Source: Chryseobacterium indicum (GTDB lineage: Bacteria; Bacteroidota; Bacteroidia; Flavobacteriales; Weeksellaceae). From it: a stretch of 64,000 nt of DNA. Below, piece after piece: positions 41,825 to 50,300 of this stretch. The stretch spans positions 248,001 through 312,000 of the forward strand of contig NZ_JACSGT010000002.1 in the NCBI RefSeq assembly GCF_021504595.1. Direction: 5' to 3'. A model generated the notes under the pieces. The model was not told the DNA's origin. It did not search any database and was given only the letters and a program-made list of their open reading frames with translations. Every line of letters begins with the position of its first letter. The stretch's first letter is position 1. The position numbers and the translations under genes are program-made.

Positions 41825-42458
41825 CTTTGGGTTCTTCTTTTTTCTCGATCTTCAGCAATCTTGGGTTATTGGTGCATTTTTTATTATAAAGCTCAATGTA
41901 CGAACCGTTATCTTTAGCCTCCGTAATCGATCCTGTTGATTTACTGATGGTTAAAGTAAAGTGTTTTTTCTGATACGGACATTCTGTGGAAGTGAGTTTT
42001 CCTAAATTCAGATAATAATTGGATTTATCTTCGTAATAATTCGCCGCAATATCTCTGAATTCCTCATCAATAATATAACCGTCTGTAGCCGCAGAAATGG
42101 CAGCATCCTGAATATCATCGGGTTTTCCCACAAAGCTTTTAAGCCCTTCAAGAGAGGTAACGTATTCTGTTTTTCCACCCGAAGCATAGACAATGTAGTA
42201 AAATTCATCCTCTTCTGCAATTCCTATATTAAATCCTGATGTTGGGGAAACATAATCAATTGGCGCTCCGGACTGTTTCAGGATTTGATCTTTGCCATAA
42301 CTTTTGTGAATCAAAAGCCAGGAAGTTGCTTTAACATTCGGGATGATATTTTGTAAAATACTGGAAACGTTCGAAAAATGCTTCTTTTCCTGCGCGTAAG
42401 AAAATATTCCCAAAAACAAAAAACCGAATACCCAGAATTTTCTTATCAATTTTATCAT
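41781..42458 (-). CDS. Exported hypothetical protein
   Basis: A 225-residue protein with a signal peptide (IRKFWVFGFLFLGIFSYAQ). The mature part has no motif I can name; it ends in a Lys/Pro/Thr/Ser tail (EEPKDEPKKKPTSSTKRK). The 3' end overlaps the GNAT gene by 44 bp. It follows manC by 31 bp, so it is probably the fourth gene of the tolC-sprT-manC operon. Confidence 0.75.
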   Translation of the reverse strand: MIKLIRKFWVFGFLFLGIFSYAQEKKHFSNVSSILQNIIPNVKATSWLLIHKSYGKDQILKQSGAPIDYVSPTSGFNIGIAEEDEFYYIVYASGGKTEYVTSLEGLKSFVGKPDDIQDAAISAATDGYIIDEEFRDIAANYYEDKSNYYLNLGKLTSTECPYQKKHFTLTISKSTGSITEAKDNGSYIELYNKKCTNNPRLLKIEKKEEPKDEPKKKPTSSTKRK

Positions 42459-42489
42459 AATTACAGAACGAGAAAAAAAAGGAATTATT

Positions 42490-43575
42490 TTACATGAATT
42501 TGTCCCCCTTCTTAAGATTTTTAAGGTCTAAAACATAATCTTTTATCAGCTGATCGTGATCTCTCGGACAGATTAAAAGAGCTTTATCGGTATCTACAAT
42601 GATGTAATTTTCCAGTCCGTCGATAACCACTGCTTTATTGTTATTCTTCATACGGATTACATTTCCTTTTGCATTGTAGGTAAGAATCGGCAGTTTAGAG
42701 GTTACTGCATTCAGATCCTCGTCTTTATCCGCATTTTCATAAACGGAGGTCCATGTCCCCAGATCGCTCCAGCCTAAATCTGCCGGAATTACATAAACGT
42801 TCTGTGCTTTTTCTAAAATTCCGTTATCAATGGATATTTTCTGGACTTTAGGATAAATCAGTTCAATACAGCTTTTTTCACTGTCTGCATTGTATTCGCA
42901 AGCCATGAAATGCTGTGTCATTTCCGGAAGATACATTTCAAAAGCATGATGAATACTTTTTACGCTCCAGATAAAAATCCCTGCATTCCAAAGGAAATCG
43001 CCGCTTTCCAGAAAACTTTTGGCAATCTCAAGAATCGGTTTTTCCGTAAATGTTTTAACTTTATAATAATCGGAATCGTGCTTATCCACAAACTGAATGT
43101 ATCCATATCCCGTATCAGGTCTTGTAGGGGTAATTCCTAAAGTAACGAGATATTCGTTTTTTGCAGCAATTTCAAAAGCCAGTTCTGCTTTTTTCAGAAA
43201 AGTTTCTTCTTTTAAAATTAAATGATCTGCAGGAAGCACAATCATAGTTGCCTCCGGATCTGCTTCGGCAATTTTATTCGCCATGTAAAGATTACACGGA
43301 GCCGTATTTTTAAGCAGAGGTTCTCCCACAATATTTTCCTGCGGAATTTCCGGCAATTGCTGATGCGAAAGCTCTACGTACTCTTTATTCGTTATAACAA
43401 ATATATTTTCATTAGGAATAATTCTGCTGATCCTGTCATAGGTCTGCTGAATCATGGTGCGTCCCACTCCTAAAATATCCTGAAACTGCTTCGGAAATTT
43501 CTGCGTGCTCATAGGCCAGAATCTGCTTCCGATTCCACCTGCCATAATGACGCAATATCTGTTTGATTTTGACAT
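42490..43575 (-). CDS. manC: Mannose-1-phosphate guanylyltransferase
   Basis: Makes GDP-mannose from GTP and mannose 1-phosphate for glycan and O-antigen sugars. The 361-residue protein has the nucleotide-binding VIMAGGIGSRFWPMS with the following KFPKQF, the VLPADHLI metal/active-site Asp, and FTEKP. It lacks the phosphomannose isomerase domain found in long ManC enzymes. The gap to sprT is 2 bp. Operon: tolC-sprT-manC. Confidence 0.94.
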   Translation of the reverse strand: MSKSNRYCVIMAGGIGSRFWPMSTQKFPKQFQDILGVGRTMIQQTYDRISRIIPNENIFVITNKEYVELSHQQLPEIPQENIVGEPLLKNTAPCNLYMANKIAEADPEATMIVLPADHLILKEETFLKKAELAFEIAAKNEYLVTLGITPTRPDTGYGYIQFVDKHDSDYYKVKTFTEKPILEIAKSFLESGDFLWNAGIFIWSVKSIHHAFEMYLPEMTQHFMACEYNADSEKSCIELIYPKVQKISIDNGILEKAQNVYVIPADLGWSDLGTWTSVYENADKDEDLNAVTSKLPILTYNAKGNVIRMKNNNKAVVIDGLENYIIVDTDKALLICPRDHDQLIKDYVLDLKNLKKGDKFM

Positions 43576-43577
43576 TC

Positions 43578-44168
43578 TTATGTGTATTTTTCTACTCTCG
43601 CCAAAGGCTTGAAAGAATACTTTCTTCCTGTAGCCAAGTTCTTACAAAGATAGTTTTTTTTAATTAGACCTTCTAAAAGGTATTTTTCATTTCGGTAGAT
43701 AAAGAAATCCCCTTTTTGAAGCGTTTCAATAAACACAAGCGTATCATCCTGTTTTTCAGCATGAAAATATTTTACCAGCTCCGGACTTGCCATGAAATTG
43801 GCTTTCGGAGATTTCGAAAATTTAACAATGACGGGTCTTAAATCTTCTTCATATACTTCAAGACTCTGCAAAAGCATCTGCCTGAACGTGTGTTTCCATT
43901 CGTTTCCGTGCGGAGAAATTCTTCTGCCATATTTTTCAAAAGCAATAAGATGCGCTAATTCATGGGTTAACACAAAGAAAAATAATTGTGGAACCAATGT
44001 GGAATTAATCGTAATCTCATGAGATTGATCCGGAAGTTTACGATAATCTCCCAGTTTGGAATTCCTGTTGCGTGTGACTTTTATATGAATATAATAGTCT
44101 GCAAACCATATCTTTAAATATTGAAGTGTATTTTGTGGTAAATATTTTTCTAATGACTGAATAGACAT
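43578..44168 (-). CDS. SprT-like zinc metalloprotease domain protein
   Basis: A 196-residue protein with the zincin motif HELAHL (in FFFVLTHELAHLIAF) and a later His (SPHGNEWKHTFRQM), matching SprT-family proteases, some of which degrade DNA-protein crosslinks. The usual C-terminal zinc ribbon is not obvious; only one Cys is visible there. It sits 1 bp after tolC and 2 bp before manC. Confidence 0.88.
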   Translation of the reverse strand: MSIQSLEKYLPQNTLQYLKIWFADYYIHIKVTRNRNSKLGDYRKLPDQSHEITINSTLVPQLFFFVLTHELAHLIAFEKYGRRISPHGNEWKHTFRQMLLQSLEVYEEDLRPVIVKFSKSPKANFMASPELVKYFHAEKQDDTLVFIETLQKGDFFIYRNEKYLLEGLIKKNYLCKNLATGRKYSFKPLARVEKYT

Positions 44169-44169
44169 G

Positions 44170-45510
44170 TTACAAACTTAATGGAATTCCTGCATAGAAA
44201 TTCAACAATTTAAGGCTGAAAACATAATTATATTTTGCCTGCGCTACGGAACCCTGTGCATTGGCGTAATTGTTTCTTGCAATATTTACATCATAAATGG
44301 TAGATCTTCCTGCTGCATAACTTTTATCTGCAAACTCCAATGCAAGTTTGGTGCTTTTCTCTGCCTGAAGTGATGACAGATAGATTTCATAATTCGCATC
44401 CACATCGAACTGTGCTTTCTGAACATTCTGTCTTACGGTCTGTTTCTGCTGTTCCAAAGTTACTTTAGCCAGACTTTCATTCAGTTTAGACTGTTCTACC
44501 TGAAGTTTTGTAATTCCTTTATTGAAGATCGGGATATTAACAGAAAGGGCTGCCTGCTGTCCGAAATTATCTTTATATTGAGAAAAGAATCCCTGCTCTT
44601 TCACATAGAAAAGAGCGGAACCTACATTATCTGTATTTAAAAGGTTATTGTAGAAAGATCCTATTCCTGCACTTGCCGTAACAGTTGGCCAAAAAGCGGT
44701 TTTAGAAACTTCCGTCTGTGCTTCTGCGGCTTTTATTCTGCTTTCTGCAGCTTTTACCTGTGGCTGCGTTTCGTAAGCCGTCGTTAAAACCTCATCTACT
44801 GATTTTAGCTGAGGAGCCAGTTGATCTGAAACATTTACGTCTTCTACATCGAAATCTTTATATTCCTGAAGCTGTAAAAGCTGTGCTAAAGCAAACAAGC
44901 TTCTTCCCACATTAATTTCGGCTGTTTTCAGGTTTTGTTTTTCTCTTGCCAATCCGGCTTCTGCTTCTGCTAAAACCGTTTGTGCTGTTGTTCCGATCTC
45001 CGTGGTAATTTTTGATCTGTCGTATTGCTTCTGAGCGTTTTCAACAGCCGCCTGAGAAATCTTTACAATTTCTTTATTCAATAATGTTGTTAAATACTGC
45101 TGTGCAATCTGAAGAGAAATATCGTTTTTAATGGTTTCAATATCATATTGGCTGGCTTCAACGTCAAATTCCGTTTTTCTGATGGTTTTTTCCAACCTTC
45201 CGTTATTGTAAACCAAAATATCTGCGCCAAGATTTGCGCTGTTACTGAATCTGTCGTTTCTTAAACTTCCCGTACCAAAAGAAGTCTGCCCGAAGCTCAC
45301 CGTATTCCCCACAGAACCGGAAACAGACGGAAGGTAATTTTTCTTTGCAATTTTCAGATTCAGATCCTGAGACTGTTTCGAATATTCATTTTGGATCACC
45401 TGAAGATTATGTTTGGTCGCATAATCCACACATTCTCTCAAAGACCATTTTTTCTGGGCATTTACAGCCAGACAAGATAATCCCAAAATAATAGTCAAAA
45501 CCTTTTTCAT
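44170..45510 (-). CDS. TolC family outer-membrane efflux protein
   Basis: A 446-residue protein with a signal peptide (MKKVLTIILGLSCLAVNAQ) and the two-repeat TolC architecture: long coiled helices (about 100-230 and 300-420) joined by strands. Family start WSLRECVDYATKHNLQV is clear. TolC trimers form outer-membrane exit ducts. No inner-membrane pump or adaptor gene is seen here, so the partner is elsewhere. It begins a tight operon with sprT and manC. Confidence 0.92.
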   Translation of the reverse strand: MKKVLTIILGLSCLAVNAQKKWSLRECVDYATKHNLQVIQNEYSKQSQDLNLKIAKKNYLPSVSGSVGNTVSFGQTSFGTGSLRNDRFSNSANLGADILVYNNGRLEKTIRKTEFDVEASQYDIETIKNDISLQIAQQYLTTLLNKEIVKISQAAVENAQKQYDRSKITTEIGTTAQTVLAEAEAGLAREKQNLKTAEINVGRSLFALAQLLQLQEYKDFDVEDVNVSDQLAPQLKSVDEVLTTAYETQPQVKAAESRIKAAEAQTEVSKTAFWPTVTASAGIGSFYNNLLNTDNVGSALFYVKEQGFFSQYKDNFGQQAALSVNIPIFNKGITKLQVEQSKLNESLAKVTLEQQKQTVRQNVQKAQFDVDANYEIYLSSLQAEKSTKLALEFADKSYAAGRSTIYDVNIARNNYANAQGSVAQAKYNYVFSLKLLNFYAGIPLSL

Positions 45511-45603
45511 ACTCTAATATATTTTTCCCTATTAGACGAAGTAAATATAAAAAAGTTACAGTTTTAATATTTCTTTTTAAAAAACTTTTGAGAATTTTGT
45601 ATC

Positions 45604-46848
45604 ATGACAAACGAACAGTATCAGGAAGCGGTAGAATGGCTTTTCGTTCAGGCTCCTAATTATCAGACAGACGGGCAGAAAGCTTACAAGCCGGGATTGG
45701 ACAATATTATAAAACTTTGCGATTTTTTTGGAAATCCTCAGGAAAAGATAAAATGCATTCACATTGGCGGAACGAACGGCAAAGGTTCTTCCAGTAATAT
45801 GCTGGCTTCGGTTCTACAGCAATCGGGATATAAAGTAGGTCTGTATAATTCTCCCCATCTTATTGATTTTACAGAGCGAATTAAAGTGAACGGAAAAAAC
45901 TGCGACAAGGAATTTGTATTTAATTTCATCCGGAAACTGAAAAATCTTCCTGACAATATTCGTCCTTCCTTTTTCGAATTTACCACGATCATGGCTTTTG
46001 AATATTTTTATCAGCATAATGTAGATTTTGCGATTATAGAAGTCGGTTTAGGAGGCAGACTGGATTCTACCAACATCATCAAACCTTTGGTTTCAGCCAT
46101 TACGAATGTACAGCTGGATCACCAGAATATTTTAGGAGATACTATTGAAGAAATTGCAGGAGAAAAAGCAGGAATCGTAAAAGCGGGAGTTCCTATTATT
46201 TCCGGAGATGAAAACGAGGCTGTAAAAAATATCATTAAAAATAAAGCTGACAAAGAAAATGCAACTTTTGTTGATGCTACCCTGCTAAAAACAGATTTAG
46301 AATCTGATTTAAAAGGAAATTATCAAGAGAAAAACATTAAGGTCGTATTATGTTTAATTGATGAATTAAGAAAATTAAATTACACCATTTCCGATGAAAA
46401 TATTGAAAAAGGGCTTCTTCATGTTCACCAAAACACAGGATTTATCGGTCGATGGTTCCAGTTTTCAGAAAATCCATTGACGATTTGCGACACAGGACAC
46501 AATCAGGCAGGTCTGGAATATGTTTTTTCACAATTAAATTCCATCGATAAGCACAAACATATTATTTTAGGCTTCGTGAATGACAAAAAAATAGACGACG
46601 TCATGAAAATTTTACCTGACAATTCTCAGTTTTATTTTGCAAAACCAGCCATCCATCGCGGAAGACACCCTGAAGATTATGAAAATTTACTGGTTGATGC
46701 AAAAATTTTTTACAAAATTTTCGATTCTGTACAACAGGCGTATCTTTCTGCAAAAGAGCAATGTACAAATGAAGAAATGATTTTTATCGGCGGAAGCAAC
46801 TTTGTAGTGGGAGAATTTTTAGAAAAAAATTTGGAGATTTCTAAATAA
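45604..46848 (+). CDS. folC: Bifunctional folylpolyglutamate synthase/dihydrofolate synthase
   Basis: Adds glutamate to dihydropteroate and folate. The 414-residue Mur-ligase-type protein carries the ATP-binding HIGGTNGKGSSSNML, the EVGLGGRLDSTN motif and a C-terminal glutamate-ligase domain with FCDTGHNQ-like DTGHN. Length and fold are complete. It precedes the two tRNA genes but has no co-transcription signal with them. Confidence 0.95.
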   Translation: MTNEQYQEAVEWLFVQAPNYQTDGQKAYKPGLDNIIKLCDFFGNPQEKIKCIHIGGTNGKGSSSNMLASVLQQSGYKVGLYNSPHLIDFTERIKVNGKNCDKEFVFNFIRKLKNLPDNIRPSFFEFTTIMAFEYFYQHNVDFAIIEVGLGGRLDSTNIIKPLVSAITNVQLDHQNILGDTIEEIAGEKAGIVKAGVPIISGDENEAVKNIIKNKADKENATFVDATLLKTDLESDLKGNYQEKNIKVVLCLIDELRKLNYTISDENIEKGLLHVHQNTGFIGRWFQFSENPLTICDTGHNQAGLEYVFSQLNSIDKHKHIILGFVNDKKIDDVMKILPDNSQFYFAKPAIHRGRHPEDYENLLVDAKIFYKIFDSVQQAYLSAKEQCTNEEMIFIGGSNFVVGEFLEKNLEISK

Positions 46849-46860
46849 GTCGTATATTTG
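46830..46860 (+). promoter_or_regulatory. Promoter of the tRNA-Val pair
   Basis: TTTG at 46830-46833, a 19-bp spacer and TATATTTG at 46853-46860: a textbook Bacteroidota promoter, with the start near 46867 and the first tRNA at 46893. It is the clearest promoter in the window and overlaps the 3' end of folC. Confidence 0.85.
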
Positions 46861-46892
46861 CACCACTCTAATCGAGGAAACAACGATAAAGA

Positions 46893-46967
46893 GGGTTCTT
46901 AGCTCAGTTGGTTCAGAGCATCTGGTTTACACCCAGAGGGTCGGGGGTTCGAATCCCTCAGGACCCA
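46893..46967 (+). tRNA. tRNA-Val (anticodon TAC), copy 1
   Basis: 75 nt that fold as a tRNA: acceptor GGGTTCT/AGGACCC, D arm GCTC/GAGC, anticodon stem TCTGG/CCAGA with loop TTTACAC, and T loop TTCGAAT. Anticodon TAC reads Val codons GTA and others by wobble. CCA is not encoded. Identical to copy 2. Confidence 0.97.
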
Positions 46968-47000
46968 CAGAAAAGGAAACGAAACCTTTCAAAAAAATTC

Positions 47001-47075
47001 GGGTTCTTAGCTCAGTTGGTTCAGAGCATCTGGTTTACACCCAGAGGGTCGGGGGTTCGAATCCCTCAGGACCCA
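47001..47075 (+). tRNA. tRNA-Val (anticodon TAC), copy 2
   Basis: Same 75-nt sequence as copy 1, 33 bp downstream, and no CCA encoded. The two probably share one transcript from the promoter at 46830-46860 and stop at the terminator at 47079-47110. Confidence 0.97.
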
Positions 47076-47078
47076 CAG

Positions 47079-47110
47079 AAATCTCTCTTTTTTAAGAGAG
47101 ATTTTTTTGT
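47079..47110 (+). terminator. Terminator of the tRNA-Val operon
   Basis: AAATCTCTCTT pairs with AAGAGAGATTT over a 4-nt loop, followed by more T. Confidence 0.9.
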
Positions 47111-47164
47111 TTTCTATTTCTATAGAAGACTGATTAAAAAGCTTCCGGAACCGAGAAGCTGTAT

Positions 47165-48133
47165 TTATAAAATCTTTTCCACTATTTTCTGTACGTGAAG
47201 TTCTTCCAGACAAGCCCAGTCTCCGCGATAGCATTCTTTATCTCCAAAAACAGAACAAGGTCTGCAAGTAAGATCTTTCACCTGAACCACATCTTCTTCC
47301 CTTTGTCCGAATCCTAAAAAGCCCGCAAAAGGATGAGTCTGTCCCCAAACGGAAACGCATCTTGTACCCATAAGACTAGCGAGGTGCATGTTTGCAGAAT
47401 CCATGGAAACCATCAATTCTAACTGAGAAATTTTATGTAATTCCTCTTCAAGGCTCAACTTTCCGGCCAAACTTAAGGTATTCGGAATTTCCCTCTCCCA
47501 CTGCTCCAGCGTTTCGGTTTCAGATTTTCCTCCTCCGAAAAAATATACCGTCTGTTTTTGTGCTAAAATTTTAGCCAACTCAAAAGATTTTTCAAGCGGA
47601 AGCATTTTTCCGCGATGCTGAGCAAAAGGTGCAAATCCAATTCCAGATTTCTCAATAGAAATAGGCCTCAATTTATGAGAAAGTTCAACTTTAAAGCCCA
47701 TGTCCCGAAAAACATCCGCATAACGTTCTACGGTTTTCTTAAGCTGAACTTTATTTAAATTCCATACATTCGTAAGGTCTTCTTTTTCTTCCTTTCCTTT
47801 ATTGATTTTGAATACTTTAAGCCCTTTTCTTCTGTAAATTTTATCCAGAATTTTAGTGCGTATTACATCATGGAGATTAGCAATAAGATCCGGATGAAAC
47901 TCTTTAATCAATTCATTGGCAAGACGCCTCAATCCGAAGAACCCTTTATAATCATCAAGGTTCACTCCTTTGAATATAACATTCGGAATATCAGCAAATA
48001 AAGCTTCAAAATTCTTTCGGGAAACCATTACAATTTCCACATCGGGATTTTGCTCCAAAAACTCACGGAAAACGGGAGCTGTCATCGCGACATCCCCAAA
48101 AGCAGAAAAACGGTATGCTAAAATTCGGGTCAC
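47165..48133 (-). CDS. Glycosyltransferase family 9 (heptosyltransferase-like)
   Basis: A 322-residue GT-B fold enzyme that transfers ADP-heptose or a related sugar to LPS core. The N-terminal LAYRFSAFGDVAMTAPV and the C-terminal SMDSANMHLASLMGTRCVSVWG with the nearby THPFAGF are family signatures. A Cys-rich end (LTCRPCSVFG, ECYRGDWACLEE) is typical of bacteroidotal GT9 members. It follows sufE by 3 bp. Acceptor unknown. Confidence 0.9.
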   Translation of the reverse strand: MTRILAYRFSAFGDVAMTAPVFREFLEQNPDVEIVMVSRKNFEALFADIPNVIFKGVNLDDYKGFFGLRRLANELIKEFHPDLIANLHDVIRTKILDKIYRRKGLKVFKINKGKEEKEDLTNVWNLNKVQLKKTVERYADVFRDMGFKVELSHKLRPISIEKSGIGFAPFAQHRGKMLPLEKSFELAKILAQKQTVYFFGGGKSETETLEQWEREIPNTLSLAGKLSLEEELHKISQLELMVSMDSANMHLASLMGTRCVSVWGQTHPFAGFLGFGQREEDVVQVKDLTCRPCSVFGDKECYRGDWACLEELHVQKIVEKIL

Positions 48134-48136
48134 AGA

Positions 48137-48556
48137 TTAAGACTTCAGTTGATATGCGACTGCGTAAAATTTAATCTGCTTCGTCATAGCCATTAAACCA
48201 TTGGCTCTGGAAGGAGAAAGAAACTCTTGCAAACCAATTTCAGAAATAAACTCAAAATCAGAGTCCAGAATTTCCTGTGTAGAATGACCGCTGTAAATGC
48301 TTACCAGAAGCGAAACAATACCTTTCGGCAAAATCCCGTCCGAATCTGCCTTAAAAAACAGCTTTCCATCCTTAAATTCGGCATCAATCCAGACTTTACT
48401 CTGACAGCCCTTGATCAGGTTTTCTTCCGTTTTCTTGTCATCAGAAAGACCTTTCAGCTCTTTTCCAAGATCGATAATATATTCGTATTTCTGCTCCCAG
48501 TCTTCAAGAAAAGCAAATTCGTCGATGATTTCCTGCTGTTTTTCTTTAATAGTCAT
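48137..48556 (-). CDS. sufE: SufE family Fe-S assembly sulfur acceptor
   Basis: SufE takes sulfur from the cysteine desulfurase SufS. The 139-residue protein has the active Cys in LIKGCQSKVWI and the EEN(L)IKGC core with LVSIYSGHS. The start MTIKEKQQEII at 48556 is preferred; the earlier ATG at 48607 lies upstream of the -7 element at 48577-48584. It is not next to a suf operon here but precedes a GT9 gene. Confidence 0.92.
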   Translation of the reverse strand: MTIKEKQQEIIDEFAFLEDWEQKYEYIIDLGKELKGLSDDKKTEENLIKGCQSKVWIDAEFKDGKLFFKADSDGILPKGIVSLLVSIYSGHSTQEILDSDFEFISEIGLQEFLSPSRANGLMAMTKQIKFYAVAYQLKS

Positions 48557-48755
48557 TGTAAACCGATTTCTTTCTGCAAAGATAGCCAAATTTAAAATAT
48601 GCTTCATTTATTTGGAGCTCTTCCCGCTTTCTGCTGTATCTTTTTTGTCCGTTCTTTTCCCATGCAAAAAAGGATGTCGCGGCAATCGGGGCTAAAATTA
48701 AAGCCATCAATATCAAATATTTGACATAGCTAAACTTGTCTTTCTGAAAAAACAT
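48546..48755 (-). CDS. Small single-pass membrane protein (uncertain)
   Basis: A 69-residue frame with one good hydrophobic helix (LILMALILAPIAATSFFAW) and a basic stretch after it. It overlaps the sufE start by 11 bp and contains the sufE -7 element, which weakens the case. It is the only candidate gene in 48557-48829. Function unknown. Confidence 0.33.
   Translation of the reverse strand: MFFQKDKFSYVKYLILMALILAPIAATSFFAWEKNGQKRYSRKREELQINEAYFKFGYLCRKKSVYNDY
48577..48584 (-). promoter_or_regulatory. -7 promoter element of sufE
   Basis: The minus strand reads TATCTTTG, a TAnnTTTG match 20 bp upstream of the chosen sufE ATG. Confidence 0.55.
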
Positions 48756-48829
48756 AAAATAATATGAATAAACCGTCTCAAAAGAATCAAACTTAGATCC
48801 TTGTAGGATGACAAACTTAGTAGAGTTAT

Positions 48830-49924
48830 CTAAAGAGAAGCTTTTTCAAAAAGCTGTAAGATTTTGGTTTCCTCGTTTTCCCAACAAAATACCTTTGCCG
48901 CTTTTTCAAGCTCAGTTTTATAGTTTAGGCGTCCCCTTTCAAGAACTTTATTCAAAGCCGCAGCTATTTTCTCCGGATCATGATCTGTAACAACTTCACC
49001 TATATCAAACTGCTTTTTTATACGAAGCATTTCAGGGAAATTGATCATCACCAACGGTACTCTGGATTGTATATAATCGCAGACTTTATTGGGAAGAGAA
49101 TAGTAATAACTCACCCCATTATTTTCTTCCAGACTGAATCCTGTATCTGCTGTTTTTGTTACTTCTCTAAGATTTTCCGGCTTTAGCTTTCCAAGAAACA
49201 CAACTTTATCCTGAAGTTTTTCCTTTATGACAAGATTTTCATACTCTTTTTTCTTAGGACCATCTCCGGCAATTTTGAGAACGGCATTCTGAATAGAATG
49301 CATAGCAATGATGACTTTATCAATTCCACGGGATTGGTTAACTGCTCCCTGATAAAGAATTATTTTAGGATTATTTTCCGGAATTTCGGGAGTAGAAATA
49401 ATTTCTCTTGGAATATTTCTTACAACAACAGGATTTACTTTATATTTTTCCTTAAACCATTCGGCATAGCTTTCACTCTCTGTCATCATGAATTTAATTT
49501 TGGGCACAATGCTTTTTTCCAATACCCTCCAAACCTTTTGTGAAAGCTTATTCTGTATTGCAGGCATTTCCGTAAAAATTTCATGACTATCAAAAACCAA
49601 AGGAATATTTAATTTTTTTGAAATAAGATAATTTGGCAGAAGCGCATCTATATCATTGGCATGAAGAATTGTATTTTTGTCAGCTTTTTTCTTTAATTCC
49701 TTATAAAGCTTCCAGTTAAACTCAAAATATGCCGTTTTTAAAGTCTTAGATTTTATTTTTATTCTTTCAAACGGATACGGGCGCTCCATTTTTTCGTTTC
49801 CTCCCCAGTCATTCCCTATAAGTTCTATATTATACCCGCTGTCGAAAAGGGTTTTGCATACTTTCTCTATTCTCTGATCCGTATAAAGATTGCTGAATGC
49901 CGAGGTTATTATTTTCTTCTTCAT
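48830..49924 (-). CDS. Glycosyltransferase family 4
   Basis: A 364-residue GT-B glycosyltransferase. The C-terminal half contains IILYQGAVNQSRGIDKVI, KIAGDGPKKKEYENLV and the donor-site ENNGVSYYYSLPNKVCDYI (the EX7E region). The N-terminal half has ILHANDIDALLP, a typical GT4 substrate-lobe motif. Donor and acceptor are unknown; the product may feed a surface glycan. Its start overlaps the stop of the upstream YgjV-like gene by one base. Confidence 0.9.
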   Translation of the reverse strand: MKKKIITSAFSNLYTDQRIEKVCKTLFDSGYNIELIGNDWGGNEKMERPYPFERIKIKSKTLKTAYFEFNWKLYKELKKKADKNTILHANDIDALLPNYLISKKLNIPLVFDSHEIFTEMPAIQNKLSQKVWRVLEKSIVPKIKFMMTESESYAEWFKEKYKVNPVVVRNIPREIISTPEIPENNPKIILYQGAVNQSRGIDKVIIAMHSIQNAVLKIAGDGPKKKEYENLVIKEKLQDKVVFLGKLKPENLREVTKTADTGFSLEENNGVSYYYSLPNKVCDYIQSRVPLVMINFPEMLRIKKQFDIGEVVTDHDPEKIAAALNKVLERGRLNYKTELEKAAKVFCWENEETKILQLFEKASL

Positions 49925-50148
49925 TAATTTTTCTTACCAAATATTAGATAATACATCTGAATAAAACAGATAAGTCCATTCGGAATAATTACCGGCCAGA
50001 GCATCCCGCTAAATATTCCGTAAATGACAAAACATATACAGCCGAACATATTTACGAGCCTGATTTTTCTTACATCTTTCAAGATGAAACTCAATACAAT
50101 AAAAACAGATGCAGAATATCCTATATAGCTAGCAAAATCAGAATTCAT
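49924..50148 (-). CDS. YgjV-like small inner-membrane protein
   Basis: A 74-residue protein with three short hydrophobic segments. Its pattern (GYSASVFIVLSFILKDV, RLVNMFGCICFVIYG, WPVIIPN) is that of the YgjV family of unknown role. The start MNSDFASYI at 50148 is chosen because the ATG at 50187 lies upstream of the -7 element at 50169-50176. Its last base overlaps the start of the GT4 gene. Confidence 0.78.
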   Translation of the reverse strand: MNSDFASYIGYSASVFIVLSFILKDVRKIRLVNMFGCICFVIYGIFSGMLWPVIIPNGLICFIQMYYLIFGKKN

Positions 50149-50168
50149 GAATAAAAATTTCGGGAGGA

Positions 50169-50176
50169 CAAACTTA
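50169..50176 (-). promoter_or_regulatory. -7 promoter element for the YgjV-like / GT4 pair
   Basis: The minus strand reads TAAGTTTG, a TAnnTTTG match, 20 bp upstream of the ATG at 50148. Confidence 0.55.
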
Positions 50177-50300
50177 ATCATTTTCAATAAGATAATAAAA
50201 TTTTTTCTGCCATAAAGTCATTTATTGCTTTTTGGTAAAATATTTGTAATTTAGATAATGAATAAATGGCAATGTTGCTTTTATTCTAATGAGATATATT

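Noticed and set aside
46908..47198. 96-residue reading frame over the two tRNA-Val genes
   Set aside because: It is the tRNA sequence read as protein; its internal repeat simply reflects the two identical tRNA copies.
47007..47234. 75-residue minus-strand frame ending in the tRNA region
   Set aside because: Antisense reading of a tRNA; this type of spurious protein is common and has no coding signature.
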